A stretch of 28,005 bases of DNA, taken from contig CANKNP010000019.1 of NCBI GenBank assembly GCA_947483545.1, forward strand, positions 1 through 28,005, in the 5' to 3' direction. How positions within the stretch are numbered: position 1 is the first letter of the stretch; every line of letters begins with the position of its first letter. Positions 14,801 through 21,883 of this stretch are shown piece after piece. Position numbers and translations under genes: made by a program. The stretch is from Deltaproteobacteria bacterium. GTDB lineage: Bacteria; Myxococcota; UBA796; SXON01. The notes beneath the pieces are model-generated. The model did no database searches, had not been told where the DNA came from, and saw only the letters and a program-made list of their open reading frames with translations.

Positions 14801-15131
14801 GACGACCGCGACGGCGGTGCGCGCGCTGGTACGGATGGGGGCGTTCAGCGCGCTGTCGGAGGTGTTGGTCGCCGCCGTGGACCGGGGGGAGGCGTTGGAC
14901 CCCCTGCTGCGGGACGAAGTGGAGCAGTGGGCAGAGCGCCAGCCGGTGCGCATCGCGCGGCTCGCGCTGCTCACCGACACCGTCCGGCACGGGCAGATCG
15001 AGGGGGGCGTGGACCCGGAGGTGGTCCGGAACCGGGCCCAGAACCTGCTGCGTCAGCTCACGCACCTGCAGGTGGCGGAGGACCGCGCGAGCTTCTTGTT
15101 GCACCCGCGGAGGCAGAACTTGCGGGGGTGA
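11868..15131 (+). CDS. Large Ser/Thr protein kinase with ATPase-like and TPR-like C-terminal regions
   Basis: This is a 1087-residue protein with a GTG start at 11868, chosen because the kinase fold begins at once and no better start is in frame. Residues about 14-275 are a complete Hanks-type kinase: glycine loop VASGGMATVY, Lys43 (LALKLL), catalytic HRDLKSSN at 136-143, DFG at 156-158, and SPEQ for the activation segment end. Residues about 295-560 resemble an AAA/NACHT-like ATPase. The P-loop reads GPEGAGRGR at about 319-327, with Arg where the Lys should be, and a Walker B-like stretch is LLFAIDGMED. The last ~450 residues are helical and TPR-like (ARARGDTNAEREGF, AWRIAREGVEARGEG). No membrane segment is seen. 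A TATGAT box lies at 11835-11840, upstream of the start, without a good -35. It most likely acts as a signalling kinase of the fused ATPase/TPR type found in myxobacteria. Confidence 0.88.
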   Translation: MNPSDPLPATVGPYPVVRLVASGGMATVYEVTDPESGRPLALKLLQARGAGAPRFGREYRALIRLDHPNVVRVYRYGMTESGLPYLVMELLHGVAAQVRVKAVGRPGDPIRTAEAIRISYHVADALRALHQRGIIHRDLKSSNVIALPDGTVKLLDFGTARIENLRDNLTEPGEFVGTFHYASPEQLTGGVVDARTDLYALGVLFYRMLTGRRPFEGEDPVTLARQHLEQQAVAVEKLARGVPAAIAELVTRLLAKSPSGRPADAGEVLDFLRPFVVGPPPQGEDPLPDLRFMGRHGHLAAIRRLLEESEAGAGLIFCGPEGAGRGRLVGFAVDEATRRGSRSMRLIASGTAQPFTPVLMQLASGLLADGDAEGAALARQALRPEGVDPVALAGALAARAVLDERPLLFAIDGMEDALDGDVRLLAATMAAVAACGGNVVLVAAWGEEALPATWPLLRLMDVPPLTGLQIAVVASRWLGVSMVPPELVRRLASASGGMPAPLEDLVRLLPRDQRGRPGRLPLPESVREGLIMRVESLPTLQRRVLEALALAEGDLDLDVVAFAVDAVPATVRTALVALARERLVDPVSSGWVFRQGMTAEFVRERTRATRRSLLCRRIAEALPDPPPSPRLPIVLMEADRPEAAARSAVAWARPLVEAGLYAEALAGLEKVVHGRFHAPEDFSLWRLYAQCLAVLRSASMQTDQALAQARGMATTPVEVGEVAMVSAEVARARGDTNAEREGFVGAIETFRRAGPAVYATLGADVLARFSKLLVCVGEFDAAWRIAREGVEARGEGGDAAALSRSRTALAVVELHRGEISSAERLFLGSVEGGGSDWRAISGLATTMRLQGRLSEARGILEAALMRARTAAPAPLLASVLVTAAHLDIDLFRPGLARDRLHQAMDALQDEPPPVLDAPMALLRARLLDLSGDAQGGLRTVEAARARAEGRGWRLHAAELTAMRGVFLGRLGREGEAMVTTATAVRALVRMGAFSALSEVLVAAVDRGEALDPLLRDEVEQWAERQPVRIARLALLTDTVRHGQIEGGVDPEVVRNRAQNLLRQLTHLQVAEDRASFLLHPRRQNLRG

Positions 15132-15142
15132 AGGGGGACAGC

Positions 15143-15586
15143 CTACCCATGATGGTACGGCTCTCCCGCCCGAATGGCGCACGCCCGATACAGTTGCTCC
15201 GCCAGCACCACCCGAGCCACCGCATGATTGAGCACCATCGGCGAGAGCGCCAGCACGGTCCGGGCCCGCTCCCGCACGGTTGCGGCGTGGCCGTACGCGC
15301 CGCCCAGGGCGAACCAGAGCACCGTGCAGCCGGACATCGCGGCGTCCTCCACAAGGCGTGCCATGCCCTCGCTCGTCCGGCTCTCGCCTCGCTCGTCCAC
15401 CGCCACGAGCCAGGCACGCGCTGGTACGGCGGCCAATAAGCGTGTGGCCTCGTCCTCCGCCGTCGAGGGCTTGAACACCCGATCCTCGAACCCGAAGTGT
15501 CGATGGACCCGTGCGCCGTAGTCCTCCACGGCTGCATCCGCCCACGGGGTCTTGCCCCCGCGCACGCTGGACATCACCAAACGCAA
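15143..15586 (-). CDS. rlmH: 23S rRNA (pseudouridine1915-N3)-methyltransferase RlmH
   Basis: The product is 147 residues, close to the usual 155 for the family. The SPOUT knot signatures are present: WFALGGAYGH near residues 91-100, then LALSPMVLNHAVARVVLAEQ and the terminal LYRACAIRAGEPYHHG. It methylates pseudouridine 1915 in helix 69 of the 70S ribosome. The start is TTG at 15584-15586, because MRLVMSSVRGGKTPWADAAV aligns with the family N-terminus; GAAGG lies just upstream, and the previous stop (rsfS) is one base away. ATG at 15574 would remove part of the first strand. It is the last gene of the rplU operon and converges on the kinase gene with an 11-bp gap. Confidence 0.93.
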   Translation of the reverse strand: MRLVMSSVRGGKTPWADAAVEDYGARVHRHFGFEDRVFKPSTAEDEATRLLAAVPARAWLVAVDERGESRTSEGMARLVEDAAMSGCTVLWFALGGAYGHAATVRERARTVLALSPMVLNHAVARVVLAEQLYRACAIRAGEPYHHG

Positions 15587-15587
15587 G

Positions 15588-15992
15588 CTATGCCTTCACC
15601 GGCTCCAACGGAATCACCAGCCGGGGTGCGTCGCCCCACAGCCCATCCAGGTCGTAGAACCCGCGCATGGGCTCGTCGAACACATGCACGACGATGTCGC
15701 CGAAGTCGATGAGCACCCAACGGCCGGCGTCCATCCCTTCGACGCCGATCGGGCGCACGTTCAACGTGCGCAGCTCATCGATCACCCCTTGGGCGATCGC
15801 CGAGACCTGCCGGCGGTTGGTGCCGTGGCAGACCACGAACGCATCGCAGAACGAGGAGACGATGTGGAGGTCATAGACCGCGACATCCTCCGCCTTGCGC
15901 GCGGCCGCCGCACGGGCAGCGGCTGAGGCGAGCTCGAGCGAGGCAGGGTCCATCGGGTCGGTGGATTGGGCGAGGGGGTGGATCATCTTCAC
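15588..15992 (-). CDS. rsfS: Ribosome silencing factor RsfS
   Basis: The product is 134 residues of the Iojap/RsfS/DUF143 family, which binds uL14 on the large subunit and blocks subunit joining in slow growth. Visible landmarks are AEDVAVYDL, SSFCDAFVVCHGTNRRQVSAI, VEGMDAGRWVLIDFGDIVVH and VFDEPMRGFYDLDGLW. The start is placed at GTG 15992, which overlaps the TGA of the previous gene (GTGA), a usual translational-coupling arrangement. ATG at 15986 is an alternative. Only one base separates its stop from the rlmH start. Confidence 0.93.
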   Translation of the reverse strand: MKMIHPLAQSTDPMDPASLELASAAARAAAARKAEDVAVYDLHIVSSFCDAFVVCHGTNRRQVSAIAQGVIDELRTLNVRPIGVEGMDAGRWVLIDFGDIVVHVFDEPMRGFYDLDGLWGDAPRLVIPLEPVKA

Positions 15993-16729
15993 TGCGGGGA
16001 AAGAGGGTCAGGCGGGACAGCTACGCCGGGATCCTGGCCGAGGCCAGTGAGCGCCAGCTTGACGGAGAGCGTGCGGGTCCGATTGGGGACCGCGCCCTCG
16101 GCGACGGGCGAGGCGGCGGTGGCCACCACGTCTGCGAGCACGCGCACGGAGGTGACGCGGTCGATCCACACGGTGCCGGAGACGGACGTGGCCTCTAGCG
16201 CGTCACCGAGGCTTCGACTGGGGCGACGCTTGTCTGCGCGGGGAGGCTCCAACGTGAGGTCGTGACGCAGCGCCACCCGGCCGTCCACGGTCTCCTCCGT
16301 GCCCTCGCCATAGACGATCCTCCCGCCCGTGAGCGCGATGATGTCCTCCCAGGCGTCCCACCCCAGCGAGAGCTGCGCCCGCAGGGGCTCGGCGTCCCCG
16401 CGGGGTGTCAGGGGATCGCCTGAGAGCGCCTCCCAGGCGGTCGCCTGGTAGATGAGCCAGTGCGTGACCGGCTTTCCGTCCCGCAGCGACTCGAATTCCC
16501 AGTGGTCCCGGTCCTTCCACTTGAGCGAGATCGAGCTCTCCCGCACGACCGTCGCCCGCGGGTTGGTGCGCTCATCCCGCGTGCTGGATCGGAGCAGAAA
16601 GGAGCCGAGATCCTGTAACGTTGCGAAGGTCACCCGCTCGGCCGCGACCTCCGGCGGGATCACGTCGATCTCCTCGGCTCCGCCCGCGCACCCCCAGAGG
16701 GAGAGCAGGGCGAACCCTTCAGCGCCCAC
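15989..16729 (-). CDS. Putative lipoprotein of unknown function in the rplU-obgE-rsfS operon
   Basis: The product is 246 residues starting at GTG 16729, overlapping the end of obgE by 11 bases. The N-terminus FALLSLWGCAGG looks like a very short lipoprotein signal. It lacks basic residues and has Trp at position -2, so lipidation is uncertain. The rest is beta-rich with no motif I recognise (RVTFATLQDLGSFLLRSSTR, SISLKWKDRDHWEFESLRDG, GTVWIDRVTSVRVLADVV). The strand pattern and 'kept-in-shape' substitutions resemble LolA/LolB-like lipid-binding folds, but this is a weak impression. It occupies the position where nadD often sits in other bacteria. It is followed by rsfS with a four-base overlap. 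Confidence 0.75.
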   Translation of the reverse strand: MGAEGFALLSLWGCAGGAEEIDVIPPEVAAERVTFATLQDLGSFLLRSSTRDERTNPRATVVRESSISLKWKDRDHWEFESLRDGKPVTHWLIYQATAWEALSGDPLTPRGDAEPLRAQLSLGWDAWEDIIALTGGRIVYGEGTEETVDGRVALRHDLTLEPPRADKRRPSRSLGDALEATSVSGTVWIDRVTSVRVLADVVATAASPVAEGAVPNRTRTLSVKLALTGLGQDPGVAVPPDPLSPQ

Positions 16730-17729
16730 GCACTTCCGTGAGCAGGCGCCAGACCCGGTTCACCAGATCGTCGACGCCCTCGCCGGTGGCCGCAGAGATC
16801 GCTAGGGTCCCAGCAGGGAATACCGCGAGCGCCTCGGCGATCTCCTCGGCCGACACCGTGTCAGCTTGGGTCAGGACGATGATCTCGGGGCGGGAGAGCA
16901 TCTCCGCATCATAGCGCCGAAGTTCGTCACGGAGAACCTCATACCGCGCTCGGAGGGCCGACGCCCCGGCTTCGGTGGGCGGCTCGGACAGCGAGACGAG
17001 GTGAAGGAGCACCTTCGTGCGGTCCACGTGGCGCAGGAACTGGTGGCCCAAGCCCTTGCCTTCCGCGGCGCCCTCGATGAGCCCGGGGATGTCGGCGACG
17101 ACGAAGCTCCCCGTATCGCCCACGGACACGACGCCCAGACAAGGCGTGAGCGTGGTGAACGGGTAGTCCGCGATGCGCGGGCGCGCGGCGGAGATGCGCG
17201 AGATCAACGTTGACTTTCCGGCGTTCGGAAAGCCAAGGAGCCCAACGTCTGCGAGGAGCTTCAGTTCCAGCCGCAGCTTCAGCATCTGTCCCGGCTCTCC
17301 GGGCGTGGTCTGGCGCGGCGCGCGGTTGGTGCTGCTCTTGAAGTGCCGATTGCCGAGGCCGCCTTTGCCGCCCGCACAGCCGACCCGTCGCTCGCCGGCC
17401 TCCAACAGCTCGAACAGCAGCAGATTCTCGGCCTGGTCGTACACCATCGTGCCTACTGGCACGTGGATTTCCAAGTCCTGGCCGCGCGCGCCCGCCCGCA
17501 GCCGGTACTGGCCGTGCTCCCCATCTTCCGCGGCCCAAACCGTGTGGTGCCGCAGGTCCAGCAGCGTGCCTACGCCCTCGTCTGCGACGAACACGACAGA
17601 GCCGCCGTCCCCACCGTCCCCGCCGTCGGGGCCGCCCATGGGGACGTACTTCTCCTTCCGGAAGGACGAGCTGCCTCGCCCTCCTTTTCCGCTGCGGACC
17701 GTCAGCTCGACTTCGTCGACAAAACGCAT
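16719..17729 (-). CDS. obgE: GTPase ObgE/CgtA
   Basis: The 336-residue product has the glycine-rich Obg fold in residues 1-158 (FVDEVELTVRSGKGGRGSSS, GGPDGGDGGDGGSVVF). The G domain follows, with G1 GFPNAGKS, switch I YPFTTLTP, G3 DIPGLIEGAAEGKGLGHQFL and G5-like ISAATGEG. The G4 motif reads TQAD in place of the canonical NKxD. There is no C-terminal OCT extension, as in many Proteobacteria. Obg supports 50S assembly and links ribosome status to growth. It is the third gene of the rplU-rpmA-obgE order conserved in most bacteria, 31 bp after rpmA. Confidence 0.95.
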   Translation of the reverse strand: MRFVDEVELTVRSGKGGRGSSSFRKEKYVPMGGPDGGDGGDGGSVVFVADEGVGTLLDLRHHTVWAAEDGEHGQYRLRAGARGQDLEIHVPVGTMVYDQAENLLLFELLEAGERRVGCAGGKGGLGNRHFKSSTNRAPRQTTPGEPGQMLKLRLELKLLADVGLLGFPNAGKSTLISRISAARPRIADYPFTTLTPCLGVVSVGDTGSFVVADIPGLIEGAAEGKGLGHQFLRHVDRTKVLLHLVSLSEPPTEAGASALRARYEVLRDELRRYDAEMLSRPEIIVLTQADTVSAEEIAEALAVFPAGTLAISAATGEGVDDLVNRVWRLLTEVRGR

Positions 17730-17760
17730 CGCTACGCCACGGCGGCGATGCCGAGCGCCA

Positions 17761-18018
17761 CTACGCCTCGGCCGGGAGGACCGAGATGAAGCTCTTGTTC
17801 TGGCGGGAGTGGAATTTCACGTTGCCGTCCACCGTAGCGAAGAGCGTCCAGTCGCGACCCACCCCGACGTTCTTGCCCGGGTGAAACACGGTGCCGAGCT
17901 GCCGGACGAGGATGCTCCCCGACGTGACCGCCTGGCCATCGTGGCGCTTGACGCCACGGTACTGGGGGTTGGAGTCGCGGCCGTTGCGAGATGAGCCTTG
18001 ACCTTTCTTGTGTGCCAT
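17761..18018 (-). CDS. rpmA: 50S ribosomal protein bL27
   Basis: The 85-residue product has the typical N-terminus [20 protein letters not shown], which reaches the peptidyl transferase centre, and the [20 protein letters not shown] core. No N-terminal propeptide of the Firmicute type is present. It lies 33 bp after rplU in the same operon. Confidence 0.97.
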   Translation of the reverse strand: MAHKKGQGSSRNGRDSNPQYRGVKRHDGQAVTSGSILVRQLGTVFHPGKNVGVGRDWTLFATVDGNVKFHSRQNKSFISVLPAEA

Positions 18019-18051
18019 GAGCGTGTCCTCGGTAGTTCGTTCGGTGCGCGT

Positions 18052-18360
18052 TCAGGCGCGGATGGCGTCGATCTTGAGAACGGTCAGGCTTGCGCGCCCG
18101 TTCTTCTGCTTGCGACGACGCTGGCGGTGCAGATAGCGCATGCCCTCGGTCTTCGCTCCCTTGTCGTGCGAGACCACGGTCGCGGAGACCGCAGCGCCCG
18201 GCACCGTCGGCGTGCCGACCCTTACGTCGTCACCCCCCAGGAGCAAGACCTGATCAAGCTGAACGGAGGATCCGACCTCGGCAGCGACACGGTCCACGAC
18301 GAGCGTGGAACCTTCGGAGACGCGGTATTGCTTACCACCTGAGATGACAACGGCGTACAT
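18052..18360 (-). CDS. rplU: 50S ribosomal protein bL21
   Basis: The 102-residue product has the full bL21 pattern: MYAVVISGGKQYRVSEGSTL, DQVLLLGGDDVRVGTP, and the basic loop YLHRQRRRKQKNG that contacts 23S rRNA, ending in LTVLKIDAIRA. It is the first gene of the operon and follows a strong promoter with AAAGG about ten bases before the ATG. Confidence 0.97.
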   Translation of the reverse strand: MYAVVISGGKQYRVSEGSTLVVDRVAAEVGSSVQLDQVLLLGGDDVRVGTPTVPGAAVSATVVSHDKGAKTEGMRYLHRQRRRKQKNGRASLTVLKIDAIRA

Positions 18361-18387
18361 GGTTCGACCTTTGCTGAAAGCCGGGCG

Positions 18388-18416
18388 CTTTTATGTGATC
18401 GGGGGCGCCCTGTCAA
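18388..18416 (-). promoter_or_regulatory. Strong sigma70-like promoter of the rplU-rpmA-obgE operon
   Basis: On the minus strand a perfect TTGACA (18416-18411) is followed after 17 bases by TAAAAG (18393-18388). The predicted start near 18381 gives a leader of about 20 bases before rplU. It is the best promoter in the window, as expected for ribosomal protein genes. The start of the divergent metalloprotease gene (18441) is only 25 bp beyond the -35. Confidence 0.8.
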
Positions 18417-18440
18417 GGCAGCGCAGCGTTACTTTCGCGG

Positions 18441-19907
18441 ATGGCTGACCGGCAGGAGGACATCGTGAACGGGGCTGGCCGGGGCTGGCGCGTCGTGCTG
18501 GTTCGGCTGCCGCCGGGCGGAGCGTCTACGGTGCAAGACGCCAACGGGCCGATCCCCGCCGTGCTCCGGGACAGCCTCGGCTGGGAGGATGCACGAGCCC
18601 TGCTCGACAAGCTGCACGCTGTCGGTGCTTTGGGTGCGCTGCTCCCCGATGCCGCGGTCTGCGCTGTCCATCCGACCGAGGTGGCCGCGATCACCTGCAC
18701 CTCGTGTGGCGCCTGGACGTGCGCCGAGTGCCGCGCGGGGGCGGGTGGGGCCTCGTTGTGCCCGGCGTGCGCGCGGAAGTCCGACAAAGGCCGGCGATCC
18801 CGGCGGCTCCGCATCCTGTTCAGCCTCTTCCTGTTCTCGGTGTTCCTCTTTCAGGTCGCCTCCTATCTCCGGAGCGAGGCCGCAGCGCTGGTGCCTCCGG
18901 TGCGCGTCGCCATCGTGCAGTTCGCGCCGGAGCGGCTGCTGGGCAGTGGGCGACTTCGGGCGTTGAACCAGCCCGACGATGGTGGCGGCCGCTCGCTCTA
19001 CGACATCGCCGCGTTCTTTGAGCAGGAGCACGCCCGGTACACGGGGTCCGGCGGCCCGATCCTCGACGTGACGATCCGCGGGCCGTTCGCCCAGGAGGTT
19101 CAGCCTCCCAGCCTCGGCGAGCGCGATGCTCCCTGGTGGCGATTCGCGCTCGTCGCGTGGCAATATCCCCGCTACTTCCACGACCTGGCCCGGGGCTTCA
19201 ACATCGAGCCCGACAACTTTGGTGCCCGCATTTACGTCGTCTGGACCGACAACGCGGGCGATGTCGCCGGCGACTCCCGCGGGTCCCAGAAGGGCCGGGT
19301 CGGCATCTCCTGGCTCTCTGTCGATGAGCCGAACCTGGGCTACTCGGTCGTGAGCGTGGCCCACGAGCTCGCCCACATCCTGGGCGCGATCGACAACTAT
19401 GCGGAGGGATCCTACCTTGCGCACTGGCCCGAGGGGTACGTCGAGCCCTTCGCCGAGCCCCTCTGGCCGCAGGCCTGGGCCGAGTTGATGGCCGTTGACC
19501 GGCCGACGGGGCCCGAGGACGAGCGGGAGGTTCAGAGCTTGTTCGAGACGCGCATCGGCTACGACACGGCGGCCCGGATCGGCTGGATCGCGCCCGAGCA
19601 AGCGGAGCTCTACTACCAGCCCCGCCTCACGATGCCCGAGGAGGTACTCCACAAATTGGAGCGGCAGCGCGACGCTCAGCGGGAGGTCGCCCGTCAGACC
19701 CTCGGGAGCCCCGCGGAGAACATGAAGCCCGGCGAAGCACCCGCCGGGATCGCCCGGCCGAGGGATGAGGTGCCCCCGGACCCCCCGGAGATGTTCTCGA
19801 TGTTCGAGGATGGCGGCAAGGAAGGAGCGCAGGCCGAGGGCGCGGCGGATGCACCGTGTTGCTCGGGCGGCTTGGCTCCCCCGACACAGGTTCCAAGCGG
19901 GCCGTGA
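18441..19907 (+). CDS. Membrane-anchored zinc metalloprotease with N-terminal zinc-finger
   Basis: The product is 488 residues. Residues 1-70 (WRVVLVRLPPGG, LRDSLGWEDARALLDKL) recall the C-terminal domain of bL12, a weak resemblance. Residues 74-110 hold a B-box-like cluster (CAVHP at 74, CTSC at 86, CAEC at 94, CPAC at 107) able to bind two zincs. A basic stretch (RRSRRLR) and one membrane helix at about 124-141 follow, giving a cytoplasmic zinc finger and an external domain. Residues about 300-320 read HELAHILGAID, His308-Glu309-His312-Asp318. This is the HExxHxxGxxD zinc site of metzincins of the snapalysin kind. The tail is acidic and Pro-rich, ending with CCSGG. It is presumed to be an exported or periplasmic protease, with substrate unknown. 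It is divergent from rplU and followed by a PH-domain gene. Confidence 0.78.
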   Translation: MADRQEDIVNGAGRGWRVVLVRLPPGGASTVQDANGPIPAVLRDSLGWEDARALLDKLHAVGALGALLPDAAVCAVHPTEVAAITCTSCGAWTCAECRAGAGGASLCPACARKSDKGRRSRRLRILFSLFLFSVFLFQVASYLRSEAAALVPPVRVAIVQFAPERLLGSGRLRALNQPDDGGGRSLYDIAAFFEQEHARYTGSGGPILDVTIRGPFAQEVQPPSLGERDAPWWRFALVAWQYPRYFHDLARGFNIEPDNFGARIYVVWTDNAGDVAGDSRGSQKGRVGISWLSVDEPNLGYSVVSVAHELAHILGAIDNYAEGSYLAHWPEGYVEPFAEPLWPQAWAELMAVDRPTGPEDEREVQSLFETRIGYDTAARIGWIAPEQAELYYQPRLTMPEEVLHKLERQRDAQREVARQTLGSPAENMKPGEAPAGIARPRDEVPPDPPEMFSMFEDGGKEGAQAEGAADAPCCSGGLAPPTQVPSGP

Positions 19908-19936
19908 CACGCCGCTGCGCATCCGGCGCGGTACGC

Positions 19937-20476
19937 ATGCACATGAACACCGCCCTTGCATCCTCCGAACCGCCCGATCTCCTCGCCACCTTCGACACCA
20001 AGGTCAAGTTCTACCTGTGGCTGCAGGTCTCGGTCGCCCTGTGCGTCACGATGGTCGGTCTGTTGGCCATGCCGTTCTGGCTCGTGCTCGGACCGATCTG
20101 GGCGAACCTCTACTTTCCGACCATCGAGGCGCGGCTCACCCAGCGCAGCCTGGTGTACCGGCACGGCGTCTGGTTTCGCCAGGAGATGAGCATCCCCCTC
20201 GATAAGATCCAGGACGTTTCCCTGCACACCGGCCCGATCCTGAACGCGCTGGGGCTCGCCACGTTGAAGGTGGAGACGGCGGGCGGCGGACAGGCTGGGT
20301 CGAGCGCGGTGCTGATCGGTGTGCGAGACGCCGAGTCGTTCCGCGGGCACGTGATCGAGCGCCGCGATGCGCTGTCCAGCGGGCCCAAACCCGCCGTGGA
20401 CGACCTCGCCCTGTTGCGGGAGATCCGGGACAGCTTGGGACGGATCGAGGGGCTGCTGGCGACCCGACCGCGCTAA
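19937..20476 (+). CDS. bPH2/YdbS-like PH-domain membrane protein
   Basis: The 179-residue product has two adjacent hydrophobic helices at about residues 20-65 (WLQVSVALCVTMVGLLAMPF, LVLGPIWANLYF). These are followed by a bacterial PH (DUF304/bPH_2) domain with the family motif SIPLDKIQDVSLHTGPILNA and GLATLKVETAGG. The C-terminus is a helical tail (DLALLREIRDSLGRIEGLL). The start is uncertain: ATG at 19937 or 19943 best fits the family, but the frame also has a GTG at 19904 overlapping the previous stop as GTGA. Family members sit in the inner membrane with unknown function. Eight bp separate it from dbpA, so the two are probably co-transcribed. Confidence 0.8.
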   Translation: MHMNTALASSEPPDLLATFDTKVKFYLWLQVSVALCVTMVGLLAMPFWLVLGPIWANLYFPTIEARLTQRSLVYRHGVWFRQEMSIPLDKIQDVSLHTGPILNALGLATLKVETAGGGQAGSSAVLIGVRDAESFRGHVIERRDALSSGPKPAVDDLALLREIRDSLGRIEGLLATRPR

Positions 20477-20484
20477 GCCCCCGC

Positions 20485-21852
20485 ATGTCCGACCCCCACG
20501 GCCCCGTCCTCCTTCCTTCGCTGGCGGCCGTCCTCGCGGATCTCGGGCATCCGACACCGATCCAGGCCCGGTGCATCCCGGTGCTGCTCGCCGGCACCGA
20601 CCTGCTCGGACAGTCGCCGACCGGGAGCGGCAAGACCCTGGCCTACGGCTTGCCGTTGCTCCAACGGCTGCGTCCAGACCTGCGAGATCGCACCCTTCAG
20701 GCGCTCGTGCTCTGCCCTACCCGCGAGCTCGCGACCCAGGTGACCACAGAGCTTCGAAAAGCGGGGAGGGGACTGCCGGGCCTCCGTGTTCTGGAGGTCT
20801 GCGGCGGACAGTCCGGGTACGCCCAGCGCGGCGCATTGGAAGAAGGCGTACACGTTGTCGTCGGCACGCCCGGCCGTGTGCTCGACCTGTTGGACCGCGA
20901 GCGGATGCCGTATCAGGGCATCCACACGTTGGTGCTCGACGAAGCCGACCGGATGCTCGACCTCGGGTTTCAAGAGCAGGTCGAGCGCATCCTCGCGGGG
21001 CTCCCCACCGACCGGCTCACCGCGTTCTTCTCCGCCACGTTCCCCGAGAGCATCGAGGCGATGAGCACCCGCTGGCAGCGAGACCCTACGCGCGTGGTGA
21101 TCGAAGGGGAGTCCCCGGAGATCCAGCACATCGCGCACATCGCGGAGCCTGAGGATCGCATGGGCGCTCTGCTCGCCGTGCTTCGGGCGCACCAGCCCGG
21201 GTCGGGAATTGTGTTTGGAAACCTCAAGCAGACGGTCAAGGACGTCGCCGAGGGGCTCACGGACGCGGGGGTGAGCGCGGGCGAGCTGCATGGCGATCTG
21301 GAGCAGATCGATCGCGACCGGGTGATGGCGCGCCTGCGCAACGGCAGCTTGAGGATCCTCGTGGCGACCGATGTTGCGGCGCGGGGCATCGACGTCGGGG
21401 GGCTCGATCTCGTCGTCAACTTCGAGCTCCCGGGCAAGCCCGACGCGTACGTCCACCGGGTGGGCCGTACGGGGCGGGCGGGGTGCACCGGGCGCGCCGT
21501 CAGCCTCATCGCGGCCCGGGAGCAGAACCGGATCGCCTGGATCGCGGAGTCGCTCGGCATCGCCGTCCCCATCGAGGATCTGCCGCACAGCACCGGTGCG
21601 CCCGCCGTTGGTCCTGCCGAATTCCGCACCGTGTTCATCGCCGCGGGCCGCAAGGACAAGCTTCGTCCGGGCGATATCCTCGGCGCGCTGACCGGCGACC
21701 ATGGGTTTGCGGGCGCCATGATCGGGCGCATCGAGATCCACGACCGGTTCAGCTACGTCGCGGTCCACCGGGACGTGGCCGAACAGGTACTGCTGGCGTT
21801 GGAGAACGGCAAGATCAAGGGGCGACGGTTTCGGGTGGAGGCGGTGCACTAA
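20485..21852 (+). CDS. dbpA: ATP-dependent DEAD-box RNA helicase DbpA
   Basis: The 455-residue product carries all helicase motifs: Q motif PTPIQARCIP, motif I SPTGSGKT, Ia PTRELA, GG and TPGRVLDLL, motif II DEAD (VLDEADRML), motif III SAT (FSATFP), IV-V (VATDVAARGIDV) and VI HRVGRTGRAG. The last 75 residues form the DbpA RNA-binding domain (KDKLRPGDILGALTGDHG, GRIEIHDRFSYVAV), which in Escherichia coli recognises hairpin 92 of 23S rRNA and directs the helicase to 50S assembly. It fits with the nearby ribosome-assembly operon. It ends directly upstream of a strong hairpin. Confidence 0.93.
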   Translation: MSDPHGPVLLPSLAAVLADLGHPTPIQARCIPVLLAGTDLLGQSPTGSGKTLAYGLPLLQRLRPDLRDRTLQALVLCPTRELATQVTTELRKAGRGLPGLRVLEVCGGQSGYAQRGALEEGVHVVVGTPGRVLDLLDRERMPYQGIHTLVLDEADRMLDLGFQEQVERILAGLPTDRLTAFFSATFPESIEAMSTRWQRDPTRVVIEGESPEIQHIAHIAEPEDRMGALLAVLRAHQPGSGIVFGNLKQTVKDVAEGLTDAGVSAGELHGDLEQIDRDRVMARLRNGSLRILVATDVAARGIDVGGLDLVVNFELPGKPDAYVHRVGRTGRAGCTGRAVSLIAAREQNRIAWIAESLGIAVPIEDLPHSTGAPAVGPAEFRTVFIAAGRKDKLRPGDILGALTGDHGFAGAMIGRIEIHDRFSYVAVHRDVAEQVLLALENGKIKGRRFRVEAVH

Positions 21853-21855
21853 TCT

Positions 21856-21875
21856 GTGGGGGGCAAGCCCCCCAC
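21856..21875 (+). terminator. Strong GC hairpin just after dbpA
   Basis: GTGGGGGGC at 21856-21864 pairs with GCCCCCCAC at 21867-21875. Allowing a four-base loop gives an eight-pair stem. It starts four bases after the dbpA stop. No T-tract follows on the plus strand, so it may stop or pause transcription without being a classical intrinsic terminator, or it may protect the 3' end. Confidence 0.5.
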
Positions 21876-21883
21876 GCCCCCCG

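Noticed and set aside
18429..19961. 510-residue minus-strand frame
   Set aside because: It is antisense to the metalloprotease gene with HELAH and cysteine cluster, and no domain is visible in it.
20473..21849. 458-residue minus-strand frame
   Set aside because: It is antisense to dbpA, whose helicase motifs leave no doubt about the coding strand.
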